DNA of 64,000 bases from Rheinheimera sp. MMS21-TC3 (GTDB lineage: Bacteria > Pseudomonadota > Gammaproteobacteria > Enterobacterales > Alteromonadaceae): the NCBI RefSeq assembly GCF_032229285.1, contig NZ_CP135084.1, forward strand, positions 620,001 to 684,000, written 5' to 3'. Made by a program: the position numbers and the translations under genes. The stretch's first letter is position 1. Every line of letters starts with the position of its first letter. Shown here one piece after another: positions 46,234 to 56,724 of the stretch. The notes below the pieces were generated by a model. It was not told the origin of the DNA and made no database searches. It was given only the letters and a program-made list of their open reading frames with translations.

Positions 46234-47442
46234 ATGTATGGTTATGTTGCTCGCCAGCCAATTTTTGCAGCAGATAAAACTCTTTATGGCTATGAACTGT
46301 TGTTTCGTAATGGTGAGGTAAACAGCTTTCCTAATATTGATGCAGATGAAGCGACCAGTAAGTTATTAATGCAACATCATTTATTGTTGGGTGTTGAAAA
46401 TATAACTGCCAATAAACTCGCTTTTATCAACTTCTCTGCCGATACCTTGCTGTATCGTTTTCCTGCCTTTATTAATCCAGCCAGTACTGTGATTGAAATA
46501 TTAGAAACTGTGCCCGCTACACCTGAGTTATTAGCGGTATGCCAATCTTTACATAGTCAAGGTTATAAGCTGGCACTTGATGATCATGATTTTGATCCTA
46601 AGTGGGATGAATTTTTACCTTATATCAGTTATATAAAAGTAGATGTCTTACAGTTTAATATACTGCAAATTAGTCGTTATTTACGGCGCATTGCTAAGTA
46701 TCCTTTACTACTCTTGGCAGAAAAAGTTGAAACAGCTGAGCAATTTGAAAAACTAAAAATGCTAGGCTTTCATTTGTTTCAAGGTTATTTGTTTGCTCGG
46801 CCAGAAATGCTTAAACAAAAGCAGCTTAGTTAAAATAAGGCTAATTTATTAGAGTTGATAGCAGAAGCATCAAAAGTAGAATTAGATTTTGATTTGCTAG
46901 CTAATATTTGTCAGCGTGATCTTGGCCTATCTTATAAACTATTGCGCTTTGTTAATAACAGTCTTTTTGCTGCTCGCCAGCCAATAAGCTCGTTAAAGTT
47001 GGCCATGGTGTCGATGGGCGAGCCTGAGCTGAAAAAGTTTTTAGCTTTGTTAGCATTAGCTAATTTAAGTGATAGCGCACAAGACAATAGGTTGACTACG
47101 GCTTTAGTGAGAGCCCGTTTTTGTGACTTATTGGCTATTCAGAAACGCTTATCAAGTAATCCGCCGAGCGCTTTTTTAACTGGATTATTTTCTAATGTAC
47201 ATGAAATCATTGAGCAGCCGCAACAACTGATGCTTGATCAATTACCGCTAGAGCTTGAGATTAAACAAGCACTGCTAATGGGTACCGGTTTGCTGGGGCA
47301 AATGCTGCAATTAACCTTAGCTTTTGAGCGTGGCGACTGGGAGCAAACTATAGCTTTAGAGCAACAAATAAAAGGCATTGCAGAGTTAGCTGAAGTCTAT
47401 CAAGAGGCCGTGCGTTGGGCTGATAGTGTTCTGCTGAATTAG
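46234..47442 (+). pseudogene. EAL-HDOD (YuxH-type) signalling gene split by an in-frame stop
   Basis: One continuous frame with a single TAA at 46831-46833. Upstream half: degenerate EAL domain (YGYELLFRNG, LDDHDFDP) ending KQKQLS. Downstream half: HDOD domain (NKANLLELIAEASK ... DLGLSYKLLRFVNNS). Intact homologues read straight through at this point, so a nonsense change (for example CAA to TAA) is likely. The downstream part has no usable start or RBS. Could be a recent pseudogene, read-through, or a sequence error. Confidence 0.75.
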
Positions 47443-47452
47443 CTATTTATTA

Positions 47453-49006
47453 TTAACCAGGCTCTATTTCACTGCTATCTGCAATAGGTTCAATTATCAT
47501 AGATAAGCGTTCAGATTCAAAGTCACGATGTGATGTCTCTAGTTGCGGTAAAGTTTTGCTTACTTTTGTCGAGAGCTGACTAAAGCGATCTACCTTGCCA
47601 TATAAGCCTTGCTGTCCTGCTAAGGCGGTAACAGTACTATTATAATGATTACTAACGGTATTTAAGGTAATACCTAGTTTTTGTAAGCGCTCGGCCACTA
47701 AGCAAACTTGATTATAAACTTCGGCTGCCCGTTCACTAATTTCACGTGCCTCAGTGTTACTGCGCTCTATCATCCATAAATTTGAAACGGTGCGTAAAAT
47801 AGGAATAAGGGTAGTGTGCGACACTAAAACAATATTTTGTTTATAGCCGTATTCAAATAAGTCTTTGTTGTGTTTTAGTGCTTCAATATAAGCGGGCTCA
47901 ATGGGCATAAACATTAACACAAAGCTAGGGCTGTGCATGCCAATTAAGTTAGTGTAATCCTTGCTAGCTAAATCATCTATGTGCCGACGTACGGCTTTAA
48001 TATGTTCAGTCATAGCAAGTTGGTAAGCTTCATTAGTTTCTGCTGCAATGGCGCGGTCATAAGCAATTAATGATACTTTGCTATCAATAATAATATGTTT
48101 ATTATCAGGTAGCTTAATTAAGAAGTCGGTCTGTTTTTGCTTGCCTTCACTATCTTTAAAACCAGTTTGCACCGAAAAGTGAGCGTCTTGTACTAAGCCA
48201 CTCATTTCTAAGGTGCGTTGTAGTTGGGCCTCCCCCCAAGCTCCGCGTTGTTGTGAGTCGCCTTTTAACGCTGAGGTTAAGTTATTAGCTTCAGTGCTCA
48301 TACTTATGCCTATATCGAGCATCTTTTTAATTTCAGCATTTAAATTAGCATTACCACGGGTAGCTGAGTCATGGACTTCATTTACTCGTTTTTGAAAAGC
48401 GTCAATTTGTTCCCGAAATGGCTTTAACATAATATCAATACTGTGTTTGCTGGTATCGGTAAAAGTTTTGCCCTTTTCTTCAAATATTTTATTGGCTAAA
48501 TTCTCAAATTCTTTACTTAATACTTGTTTGTTATCGGCTAGTTGTGCTAATTGCTGTTCAAAGTGGCGCTCGCGTTGCTGTAATGAAGTATTGAGTTCGG
48601 CATGAAGCTTTGTCAGCTGTAGGTGCTCAGCCTGTAAGTTGGTTAACTTAAGTTGTTGCTGCTCAGATTGGCTTTTAAGTTCAGTGATGTACTCTTTAGC
48701 TTGTTGCGTAGCAGTTTCAAACATCTGAGCTTTTTTACCTTCATGACTTAATTGCTGCTGTAATTGAGCGTTACTGTTTAGTGCTAATTGCAACCGCTGC
48801 TCAATATCTTGCTGGCTGGTATGAGCGGCAATTAATTGCTGTTCTAATCGACTGAAGCTAATGGCGTTATCTTGTAACTTAGCTTGCAATACGGCTACAC
48901 GACGCTGATTTAATAAATAAGTTAGTAGGCAACTAAGTGCGGAAGCTACAAAGCATGTCATAGCTAAAATAATAATAAAGTCTGTATTCCACTGAATAGA
49001 TTGCAT
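47453..49006 (-). CDS. rmuC: DNA recombination protein RmuC
   Basis: 517 residues. One N-terminal membrane helix (IIILAMTCFVASALSCLLTYLL), a long Gln-rich coiled coil (about 35-190), then the RmuC nuclease-like domain (GAWGEAQLQRTLEMSGL, IIIDSKVSLIAYDRA, FMPIEPAY). Reduces recombination at inverted repeats in E. coli. Confidence 0.95.
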   Translation of the reverse strand: MQSIQWNTDFIIILAMTCFVASALSCLLTYLLNQRRVAVLQAKLQDNAISFSRLEQQLIAAHTSQQDIEQRLQLALNSNAQLQQQLSHEGKKAQMFETATQQAKEYITELKSQSEQQQLKLTNLQAEHLQLTKLHAELNTSLQQRERHFEQQLAQLADNKQVLSKEFENLANKIFEEKGKTFTDTSKHSIDIMLKPFREQIDAFQKRVNEVHDSATRGNANLNAEIKKMLDIGISMSTEANNLTSALKGDSQQRGAWGEAQLQRTLEMSGLVQDAHFSVQTGFKDSEGKQKQTDFLIKLPDNKHIIIDSKVSLIAYDRAIAAETNEAYQLAMTEHIKAVRRHIDDLASKDYTNLIGMHSPSFVLMFMPIEPAYIEALKHNKDLFEYGYKQNIVLVSHTTLIPILRTVSNLWMIERSNTEAREISERAAEVYNQVCLVAERLQKLGITLNTVSNHYNSTVTALAGQQGLYGKVDRFSQLSTKVSKTLPQLETSHRDFESERLSMIIEPIADSSEIEPG

Positions 49007-49254
49007 ATTTAATCCTACAGATTAACGAAAGCTAGCAGAGTACTATCTAGCAGAGCACTATACTGTAATGAGCTAAATCACTTAGCTTGCTGTTGTTTTA
49101 TACAGTATATATAGTGTGTTAAATTTTACAATATAAGATGGCAGCATCTTTATTATCAGCGCCTATAATAATGCTAGTTAGGTGGGCTTGGCTTCTGGCT
49201 TAAAATGGCTACCGACATTTAACGCTTTTAGCTGTAAATTAAGCGGATCTTACC

Positions 49255-49283
49255 TTGATAACATACAAGCATGTATGTATATT
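49255..49283 (+). promoter_or_regulatory. RND-pump promoter with AcrR-type operator in the spacer
   Basis: -35 TTGATA (49255-49260), exactly 17 bases, -10 TATATT (49278-49283). The spacer is filled by a perfect inverted repeat ACATACA-AGCA-TGTATGT (49261-49278), closely resembling AcrR operators. Binding there would block RNA polymerase. The TetR gene downstream of the pump (53671-54294) is the obvious ligand-responsive partner. Confidence 0.7.
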
Positions 49284-49358
49284 GCAGGGCATTACTATGC
49301 CGAGATATATCGACTATTTTTTAATTGTGTTATCGGCAGTTTTCTAAAGGAATTTTTT

Positions 49359-50498
49359 ATGACATTAAAGCTGAAATTACTAGCCACAGCTGCAGTTAGC
49401 CTAGTACTACTAGCCTGTAGTGAGCCAGAGCAGGCTCAAGCTCAGCAACCCGTGCCTGAGGTGGAAGTGATTACTTTAGCTACCGCTAGTGTTGGCTTAA
49501 AGACTGAGCTACCAGGTAGAACTATAGAGTTTCGTCAGGCTGAAATTCGACCTCAAGTAAGCGGTATTTTACAACAACGCTTATTTCGTGAAGGTCAGCA
49601 AGTTGAAGTAGGGCAAGTATTATATCAAATAGATGCCGCTACATACCAAGCCGCACTAGCTAGTGCTAAAGCTAATTTAGCTAGCGCTAAAGCAGGGCAA
49701 TTAAATGCTAATAATAAGGCCAAGCGGATTAAAGGGTTGCTAGACAGTAAAGTAGTGAGTCAGCAAGACTTTGATGATGCTAATGCTTTAATGATGCAAG
49801 CTGATGCCGCGGTAGCTAGTGCAGAAGCAGCATTACAAACTGCGCAAATTAACCTTGATTATACCGAAATTAAAGCGCCAATAAGTGGTCGTATTGGGCG
49901 TTCAGCAGTGACAGAAGGTGCTTTATTAACGGCTAATCAAGCTCAAGGTTTAGCGACTATTCGACAGTTGAACCCTATTTATGTGGATTTAACCCAATCA
50001 AGCACTGAGCTATTGAAGCTAAAGCGGCAATTAACTGCACAAGATAAACAGCAAGTCAGTGTCGATTTAATATTAGATGATGGTTCTAAGTATGGCCATC
50101 AAGGTAGCTTAGAGTTTTCTGAAGTAAATGTTGATCCTAGCACTGGTATGGTGACTTTACGCGCTGTGTTCGATAATAGCGAAGCAGATTTATTGCCAGG
50201 TATGTTTGTTCGTGCTGTGTTAAATCATGGTACTAATGATAATGCGATTTTAGTGCCGCAAGCCGCTATTAGTCGCACACCTAAAGGTGATGCTATGGTG
50301 ATGATAGTAACAGCTAACAATCAAGTTGAATCAAGGCTAGTTCAATTAGGCCAAAGCACTAAGGGTAATTGGGTGGCCGAAGGCGGTGTGCAAGCAGGTG
50401 AGCGTGTTATTATTTCAGGCTTACAAAAAGTGCGGCCTGGTGCAACTGTGCGTGCTGTGAGTGCAAGTAACAATTCTACTAACACTGCTACGCAGTAA
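49359..50498 (+). CDS. RND efflux adaptor (AcrA/MexA-type lipoprotein)
   Basis: 379 residues from ATG 49359 (AAAGGA upstream); the longer upstream frame is non-coding. Lipoprotein signal with lipobox LLAC-S, then lipoyl and alpha-hairpin region (LASAKANLASAKAGQLNANNKAKRI), beta-barrel and membrane-proximal domains (ISRTPKGDAMVMIV). It links the inner-membrane pump to an outer-membrane channel, not encoded here. Confidence 0.93.
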   Translation: MTLKLKLLATAAVSLVLLACSEPEQAQAQQPVPEVEVITLATASVGLKTELPGRTIEFRQAEIRPQVSGILQQRLFREGQQVEVGQVLYQIDAATYQAALASAKANLASAKAGQLNANNKAKRIKGLLDSKVVSQQDFDDANALMMQADAAVASAEAALQTAQINLDYTEIKAPISGRIGRSAVTEGALLTANQAQGLATIRQLNPIYVDLTQSSTELLKLKRQLTAQDKQQVSVDLILDDGSKYGHQGSLEFSEVNVDPSTGMVTLRAVFDNSEADLLPGMFVRAVLNHGTNDNAILVPQAAISRTPKGDAMVMIVTANNQVESRLVQLGQSTKGNWVAEGGVQAGERVIISGLQKVRPGATVRAVSASNNSTNTATQ

Positions 50499-50510
50499 AG
50501 GGAGTAGCAG

Positions 50511-53500
50511 ATGGCCAATTTCTTTATTAATCGCCCCATTTTTGCTTGGGTAATAGCTATTGTTATTATGCTGGCAGGCTTGTTATCGATTAAACAATTA
50601 CCTATTGAACAATATCCAAGTATAGCCCCGCCAGCCGTTACTATTAGTGCTAGCTACCGTGGTGCCTCGGCGCAAACAGCTGAAGATGCGGTTACTCAAG
50701 TTATTGAGCAAGCCATGAACGGCTTAGATAACTTAATGTATATGTCAGCCAATACCGACTCTTTAGGTAATGTATCTATAACCTTAACTTTTGAAACTGG
50801 TACCGATGGCGACATAGCTCAGGTTCAAGTGCAAAATAAGTTGCAGCAAGCTTTACCTTTATTACCACAAGAAGTGCAGCAACAAGGGGTGCGAGTCGCT
50901 AAATCAAACGGTAGCTTTTTAATGGTAGTAGGCTTTATCTCGCATAATGAGAAAATGAGCCGTGAAGATATTGCTGATTACGTTGTAGCTAATATTAAAG
51001 ATCCGTTAAGCCGGACCGAAGGCGTGGGTAATGTAGTGGTATTTGGTAGCCAATATGCCATGCGTATTTGGTTAGATGCTAATAAGCTAAACCAATTTAA
51101 CATGACGCCGTCAGATGTTACCGCAGCTATTCGAGTGCAAAATAACCAAGTAACAGCGGGCCAGCTTGGTGGTGCACCAGCTTTAGAAGGCCAGCAATAT
51201 AATGCGGCAATATTAGCGCAAACCCGTTTAACCTCAGTGGAAGAGTTTAGTAATATTTTACTACGAGTTAATCAAGATGGCTCTTTAGTACGTTTAGCCG
51301 ATGTCGCTAGAGTAGAGCTTGGTGGTGAAAATTACTCGGTTAAAGCTAGGTATAATGGCAATATTGCAACAGGTATTGCTATTGAGCTTGCTACAGGGGC
51401 CAATGCGCTAGATACTGCTGCTGCAGTAAAACAACGTATCGCAGAATTAAGTCCTTACTTTCCTGAAGGTGTTACTACTGTTATTCCTTACGATACAACA
51501 CCCTTTGTTGAAATTTCCATTAGCTCAGTAGTACAAACATTAATAGAAGCCATCATTCTAGTATTTTTAGTGATGTATTTATTCTTACAAAACTTTAGAG
51601 CAACTTTAATCCCGACTTTAGCGGTGCCAGTTGTTTTACTAGGTACCTTTGGCATTATGGCGGCTTTTGGTTTTACCATTAATACCTTAACCATGTTTGG
51701 CATGGTGTTATCTATAGGTTTGTTAGTTGATGATGCGATAGTAGTAGTAGAAAACGTTGAACGGGTAATGACCGAAGAAGGCTTATCAGCGGTAGAAGCA
51801 ACCCGTAAGTCAATGGGGCAAATTACTGGTGCTTTAATTGGTATAGGTTTAGTGCTGTCGGCTGTGTTTGTACCTATGGCCTTTTTTGGCGGAGCAACAG
51901 GTGCTATTTATAAGCAATTCTCTATCACTATTGTTTCGGCAATGGCCTTGTCAGTATTAGTTGCCATTATTTTTACCCCAGCACTTTGCGCCACTATGTT
52001 AAAGCAGAATAAAAACGGCCATGTAAAAAAAGGCGGTTTCTTTGGTTGGTTTAACCGTGGTTTTGACAGCACCAACCATAAATATCAGCGCGGTGTGGCC
52101 GGTATGCTGAAAAGGCCAGTGCGTTCAATGATGGTATACGGGGCAATTATTATTGTCATGATAGTGATGTTTATGCGCTTACCTTCATCGTTTTTACCGT
52201 CAGAAGACCAAGGTATTTTTATTACTATGGTTCAGCTGCCAACAGGCGCTAGCCAAGAGCGTACCGAAGCGGTAATGACTAAGATTGCTAATTATTATAA
52301 AGGTGAAGAAGCGGTTGAGTCTGCGTTTACTGTGTCCGGTTTTAGTTTTAGTGGTCAAGGTCAAAACGTTGGTTTAGCCTTTGTTCGCTTAAAAGATTGG
52401 GATGAGCGAGATGCAAGTCAAAGTGTTAATGCGGTAATTGGCCGTGCCATGGGTTACTTTAGTACGGTAAAAGAAGCGCAAATTTTTGCCTTTAACTTGC
52501 CGCCTATTGCTGCTTTGGGTAATGCCACTGGTTTCACCTTGTTTTTACAAGATCGAGCTGGTTTAGGCCATGAAGCTTTATTAAATGCTCGTAATCAATT
52601 ATTAGGCATGGCTGCTCAAGAGCCTACTTTGATGGGTGTTAGGCCAAATGGTATGGAAGATGCCGCACAGTTACAGGTAGATATTGATCAATTAAAAGCT
52701 CAAGCGTTAGGGGTTTCACCAGCAGATATTAACCAAACTTTATCTATTGGTTGGGGATCTAATTACGTCAATGACTTTGTAGACCGCGGTCGGGTGAAAA
52801 AAGTCTTTGTCCAGGCAGATGCTAAATTCCGGATGAAACCTGAAGATATTAATAACTGGTATGTACGCAACAAAGCGGGTGATATGGTTAATTTTGCCTC
52901 TTTTGCTAGCAGCCGCTGGGTGTATGGCCCACAAAGGTTAGAACGTTATAACGGTGTATCGGCGATGGAAATTCAAGGTGAACCAGCTCCTGGGATAAGT
53001 TCGGGGGATGCTATGCTAAAAATGGAGCAGTTAATTGCTAATTTACCCGATGGTATCGACTTTGAGTGGACTAGCACCTCGTATCAGGAGAAGCAATCAG
53101 GCTCACAAGCGCCGGCATTGTATGCCCTGTCTATCTTAGTAGTGTTTTTATGTTTAGCGGCTTTATATGAAAGTTGGTCTATTCCGTTTGCGGTTATTTT
53201 AGTGGTGCCACTAGGTATAGTGGGTGCATTAGCGGCAACTTTTATACGCGGTTTAGAAAACGATGTGTATTTCCAAGTTGGTTTGTTAACGACTATGGGC
53301 TTAGCATCTAAAAACGCTATCTTAATCGTTGAATTTGCTCGTGAACTGCAGCAACAAGGAAAAGGTATTATTGAGGCTATTTTAGAAGCAGTAAGATTAC
53401 GTTTACGGCCTATTATTATGACATCAATGGCATTTTCGTTAGGGGTATTACCTTTAGTGATTAGTTCTGGTGCCGGCTCGGCAAGTCGCAATGCTATAGG

Positions 53501-53615
53501 TACTGGTGTGTTAGGCGGTATGATTACGGCAACAGTATTAGCTATATTTTTAGTGCCAGTGTTCTATTTGGTCATTATGAAAATCTTTGACAAAGAGCAT
53601 GCAGAGACTAAGTAG
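50511..53615 (+). CDS. RND multidrug efflux transporter (AcrB/MexB, HAE-1 family)
   Basis: 1034 residues, 12 helices and two large periplasmic loops. N-terminus [20 protein letters not shown]; proton-relay aspartates in [13 protein letters not shown] (helix 4), and Lys in [12 protein letters not shown] (helix 10). Proton-driven export of drugs or toxic lipophiles. Follows its adaptor by 12 bases. Confidence 0.95.
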   Translation: MANFFINRPIFAWVIAIVIMLAGLLSIKQLPIEQYPSIAPPAVTISASYRGASAQTAEDAVTQVIEQAMNGLDNLMYMSANTDSLGNVSITLTFETGTDGDIAQVQVQNKLQQALPLLPQEVQQQGVRVAKSNGSFLMVVGFISHNEKMSREDIADYVVANIKDPLSRTEGVGNVVVFGSQYAMRIWLDANKLNQFNMTPSDVTAAIRVQNNQVTAGQLGGAPALEGQQYNAAILAQTRLTSVEEFSNILLRVNQDGSLVRLADVARVELGGENYSVKARYNGNIATGIAIELATGANALDTAAAVKQRIAELSPYFPEGVTTVIPYDTTPFVEISISSVVQTLIEAIILVFLVMYLFLQNFRATLIPTLAVPVVLLGTFGIMAAFGFTINTLTMFGMVLSIGLLVDDAIVVVENVERVMTEEGLSAVEATRKSMGQITGALIGIGLVLSAVFVPMAFFGGATGAIYKQFSITIVSAMALSVLVAIIFTPALCATMLKQNKNGHVKKGGFFGWFNRGFDSTNHKYQRGVAGMLKRPVRSMMVYGAIIIVMIVMFMRLPSSFLPSEDQGIFITMVQLPTGASQERTEAVMTKIANYYKGEEAVESAFTVSGFSFSGQGQNVGLAFVRLKDWDERDASQSVNAVIGRAMGYFSTVKEAQIFAFNLPPIAALGNATGFTLFLQDRAGLGHEALLNARNQLLGMAAQEPTLMGVRPNGMEDAAQLQVDIDQLKAQALGVSPADINQTLSIGWGSNYVNDFVDRGRVKKVFVQADAKFRMKPEDINNWYVRNKAGDMVNFASFASSRWVYGPQRLERYNGVSAMEIQGEPAPGISSGDAMLKMEQLIANLPDGIDFEWTSTSYQEKQSGSQAPALYALSILVVFLCLAALYESWSIPFAVILVVPLGIVGALAATFIRGLENDVYFQVGLLTTMGLASKNAILIVEFARELQQQGKGIIEAILEAVRLRLRPIIMTSMAFSLGVLPLVISSGAGSASRNAIGTGVLGGMITATVLAIFLVPVFYLVIMKIFDKEHAETK

Positions 53616-53650
53616 CTGTAATTAGAAATAATACTAAGTAATAAGTGTAC

Positions 53651-53690
53651 TAAAAGCCGGCTGGTAATAACTAACTAGCCGGCTTTTTTA
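53651..53690. terminator. bidirectional terminator overlapping the TetR gene 3' end
   Basis: Arms AAAAGCCGGCT (53652-53662) and AGCCGGCTTTTT (from 53677). The stop of the TetR gene (53671-53673) lies in the loop, so its last codons (KKPAS) form one arm. Confidence 0.85.
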
Positions 53691-54294
53691 ATCCTAACAG
53701 CATAGTATCTACAAGTGCCGGAGCATCAGAACTAAGATCGCAGTGTAATGGTTTAAGTAAAAAGTGACTAATAATACCACCGATATACATGTGCAAAGAT
53801 AAAGCAGCTAAGCGCGGGCAAACATCTTCACGTAATAAACCAGCTTGCTCGGCACGGTTAAAAGCTTGTTCTAATACAGCTATTGCTCTGGTATCTAGCT
53901 CATCTTGTTTAGTGACAACCGGATTAAGCTCGTCTATATATTCACAACGATGAAATACAATGGTCAAAACGCGATGATGCTGTTCGCTATTGGCGACTAA
54001 ACGTAAGCAATTGATCATTAGCTGTCTAATTTGCGTGAAAGGATCACTGGTTTCATCTTTATTAATATCAGCTAATAAGTGCTGAAAGGGCAACCGAACA
54101 CGCTCTAGCATGGCATTAAATAAATCAGCTTTATTTTCAAAGTGCCAATAAATCGCGCCACGAGTCACATTAGCTTGTTGAGCAATTTTCGCTAAGGTAG
54201 TTTGGGATACGCCATGTTGATAAAACAAAGATTCTGCCGCATCCAAAATAGCGGCACGAGTGCCTTCTGCATCTGCTTTAGTACGTCTTGCCAT
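53671..54294 (-). CDS. TetR/AcrR-family repressor of the RND pump
   Basis: 207 residues. N-terminal HTH (LAKIAQQANVTRGAIYWHFENKADLF, the AcrR/MtrR/TtgR pattern) and a helical ligand-binding C-terminal domain. Convergent with the pump genes. The palindrome in the pump promoter is its likely target, by analogy with AcrR. Confidence 0.9.
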   Translation of the reverse strand: MARRTKADAEGTRAAILDAAESLFYQHGVSQTTLAKIAQQANVTRGAIYWHFENKADLFNAMLERVRLPFQHLLADINKDETSDPFTQIRQLMINCLRLVANSEQHHRVLTIVFHRCEYIDELNPVVTKQDELDTRAIAVLEQAFNRAEQAGLLREDVCPRLAALSLHMYIGGIISHFLLKPLHCDLSSDAPALVDTMLLGLKKPAS

Positions 54295-54382
54295 TGCTTA
54301 GGCCATGCTCCAATCAGACAAAATTTTATTTACATAGCTTAGCATAAATACACCTTGCAGGCACTTATACTAGGGGCTTTGC

Positions 54383-55078
54383 TTATTGCACAACAAAGTC
54401 AAAATAGGTTTCTGTATAAGCTGGTGGTTGATGGGTAAAGTGCCACCATTCCATGCTATAAACTTTAAAACCAGCTTTTGTCATAAGCTCTAATAATAGC
54501 TGTCGATTAGCTTCTTGTTTAGCAGAAATACCGCTGGCCCCTACATTAGAAATAGGATCAAATAAATCAAAGGGGCTGCCGGTATCAAGGACTTGCCATT
54601 GGCCTGATGGATCTTTTTTAGCTAAGGTTAAATCAACAGTGCTGCCACGGCTATGCCCCGATTTTTGTGCAATATAATCGCCAACTAAAGTGTTTTTAGC
54701 TAAATTAGGATAAAACTCAGCTTGAGTTTGAGTATCTGCTAGATCGGCTGCCCAGCGCATAAAGTGATCTACTGCCCGTTGTGGTCGATAACAATCATAT
54801 AGCCATAAGCTATAACCTTGCCGCATAGCCGCCTGTTGTGCGTTAGCTAAAGCTTGTGCCGCATCAAGGTGTAAATAACATTTATTGGCTTTATAGCCAT
54901 CGACAACGGTGCCGACAAAATTGTTGGTTGTGAAGTACGCCATATGAACTTGAATGGACGGTGCTAAACTGGTTACATCAACAAAATTAGTAGGAATGGG
55001 TGGGCTACCAGCACTTGCACTGCTAGCTAGGGCCGCAGAGAATAGCGCCAGTTTAGTCAGAGTTAAAAATGGCCTCAT
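54383..55078 (-). CDS. exported D-alanyl-D-alanine dipeptidase (VanX/DdpX-type, M15D)
   Basis: 231 residues from ATG 55078, overlapping the carrier stop by four bases (ATGA). Signal peptide (LTLTKLALFSAALASSASA). Zinc site SGHSRGSTVD (His, Asp), catalytic Glu and His ligand in MEWWHFT, and Arg in YDCYRPQRA. VanX-type enzymes hydrolyse D-Ala-D-Ala; being exported, it likely acts on cell-wall-derived dipeptide in the periplasm, not in vancomycin resistance. Confidence 0.88.
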   Translation of the reverse strand: MRPFLTLTKLALFSAALASSASAGSPPIPTNFVDVTSLAPSIQVHMAYFTTNNFVGTVVDGYKANKCYLHLDAAQALANAQQAAMRQGYSLWLYDCYRPQRAVDHFMRWAADLADTQTQAEFYPNLAKNTLVGDYIAQKSGHSRGSTVDLTLAKKDPSGQWQVLDTGSPFDLFDPISNVGASGISAKQEANRQLLLELMTKAGFKVYSMEWWHFTHQPPAYTETYFDFVVQ

Positions 55079-56466
55079 ATCATTAGTACTCCAGCGATTA
55101 AAAAGGCTGTTAAGGCCAGTACGCCACAAACTAAAGCATAAGGAAGTTGCGTTTTAACGTGCTCTAATAAATCGCAACCAGAAGCCACTGAGCTGACAGC
55201 CGTACTATCGGAAATGGGGGAGCAATGATCGCCAAAAACGCCACCACTTAAAATAGCGGCTAGCACTAAAGATGGCGGTAAGCCAAGCAGCTCCACCATA
55301 GGCATACCTATAGGGATTAAAATGGCAAAAGTGCCCCAGCTAGTGCCAGTAGTAACAGATATTAAGCTACCCGCCAGAAATAGTAGCGCGGGAATTAAGA
55401 CTAAAGGTAAGTTTTCATTCACAATTGAAGCGATAAAGGTGCCAGTGCCTAAGAGTTTTAAGCTGCTACCTAAAGATAAAGACAGCAGTACTATAGTGAC
55501 TAAAGGTAGGAGTTCACTCATACCTTTAAAACCAATATCAACTAATTGCTGGTGTTTAAAACGACGACTAATTAACATCATGCTATAAGCAACTAAACAG
55601 GCAAGGGTAGTAGCGTATAATACGGATTTGGCACCGGAGCCAGCAACTAACTTACCTTCACCTGTCAGTAACATAAAGCCGAGCATAGCGGCAACTAAAG
55701 TAAATAATGGCACTAGCATAAAAGAAGGGTGAGAAGCTGGAATATCAATTTCGGTATGTTGCACTTGGCTTTGCATTTTTTGTTCAGCACGGCGCAAGGG
55801 GCCATGTACTTTGCCTGTAATAACAGTGTAAAGCACAGCAGTTAATGTAAATAGAGCATAAAAATTTAAAGGAATAGTGCCAATAATCACCGATACAGCG
55901 TTATCACCTAAAGAATAATTACTTAATAAGCCTAAAATATAAGCCCCCCAGCCATTAAGCAAAATAATAATGCAAATAGGCGCGCTAGTACTGTCAATAA
56001 TATAAGCTAATCTAGCCCGGCTCATGTTGAATTTGTCAAATAGGCCTCGAGAACTAATACCTGCAGTGAGTGAGCTTAGGTTTGACTCAATAAAAGTAAC
56101 AGAGCTAATAAAAAAGGTGAGCAAGCCGGCTTGTCTAGGCGTTTTAGCTATGCCTTTACGCACTAACATTTCTACAGTAGCTGAAACGCCACCAGAATCA
56201 CGCATATAAGCTAATAGGCCACCGACTAATAATGAAAACATTAATATTCTAGCGTTGTCAGCATTGGCAGTGACGGCGACAATACGCTCTAGGGTATTAA
56301 TACTGCCATGTACAACAAGCTCTGGTGTAACAGCGGCTCCGCTAAAAATAAAGATTAATAACTCGGAACAACAAAGCGACAGCAACAGTGCCAAAATAAC
56401 TTCTTTACGCCACAGTACAACAGCTATAGCAACCAATGCTGGCACTAAGGTAAGCCAATCAGCCAA
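55075..56466 (-). CDS. NhaC-family Na+/H+ antiporter-like carrier
   Basis: 463 residues, about 11-12 membrane helices. Signature stretches TSWGTFAILIPIGMPM and GGVFGDHCSPISDSTAVSS are those of the NhaC/ion-transporter superfamily. Family members exchange Na+/H+ or couple Na+ to small organic substrates. Coupling to the VanX-like gene suggests a substrate such as an alanine peptide or D-Ala, but that is inference. AGGAGG precedes the start. Confidence 0.88.
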   Translation of the reverse strand: MADWLTLVPALVAIAVVLWRKEVILALLLSLCCSELLIFIFSGAAVTPELVVHGSINTLERIVAVTANADNARILMFSLLVGGLLAYMRDSGGVSATVEMLVRKGIAKTPRQAGLLTFFISSVTFIESNLSSLTAGISSRGLFDKFNMSRARLAYIIDSTSAPICIIILLNGWGAYILGLLSNYSLGDNAVSVIIGTIPLNFYALFTLTAVLYTVITGKVHGPLRRAEQKMQSQVQHTEIDIPASHPSFMLVPLFTLVAAMLGFMLLTGEGKLVAGSGAKSVLYATTLACLVAYSMMLISRRFKHQQLVDIGFKGMSELLPLVTIVLLSLSLGSSLKLLGTGTFIASIVNENLPLVLIPALLFLAGSLISVTTGTSWGTFAILIPIGMPMVELLGLPPSLVLAAILSGGVFGDHCSPISDSTAVSSVASGCDLLEHVKTQLPYALVCGVLALTAFLIAGVLMI

Positions 56467-56613
56467 AGTGGCCTCCTGTTTTTATTATTATATTAATTAT
56501 TGTAAAGGCTAGAATACTAGTATGAAATAGGTTGTTTTACCATGATGAATATTATGGCGGCAGTGCTAACAGCTACGCGATAGTGAATTAATTGCAACTG
56601 CTTATTATTATCT

Positions 56614-56640
56614 TAGCTGGTTAGTTAACCTAACCAGCTA
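56614..56640. repeat. 11-base inverted repeat in the NhaC/reductase gap
   Basis: TAGCTGGTTAG, loop TTAAC, CTAACCAGCTA, perfect. It has no T-run on either strand, so it is not a clear terminator. The rest of 56467-56724 shows nothing further. Confidence 0.6.
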
Positions 56641-56724
56641 GACTATAACCGTGAGGTTTTATGTAGCTAAATAGTTTAAAAAAGGTTTATATCTCTATAA
56701 AGCAGGTTGCTGATGCTTAAAATA

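Noticed and set aside
46855..47442. HDOD protein as an independent gene
   Set aside because: Same frame as the upstream EAL half, only a TTG start and no RBS; better explained as the second half of one broken gene.
49182..49358. N-terminal extension of the RND adaptor
   Set aside because: It would cover the promoter and operator; the lipoprotein signal begins at ATG 49359 with a good RBS.
53084..53491. 135-residue open frame antisense to the RND pump
   Set aside because: Shadow of hydrophobic codons on the other strand; no start context or family.
54383..55129. VanX-like gene as a vancomycin-resistance determinant
   Set aside because: No VanH, VanA-type ligase or VanRS nearby, and the protein has an export signal; salvage is more likely.
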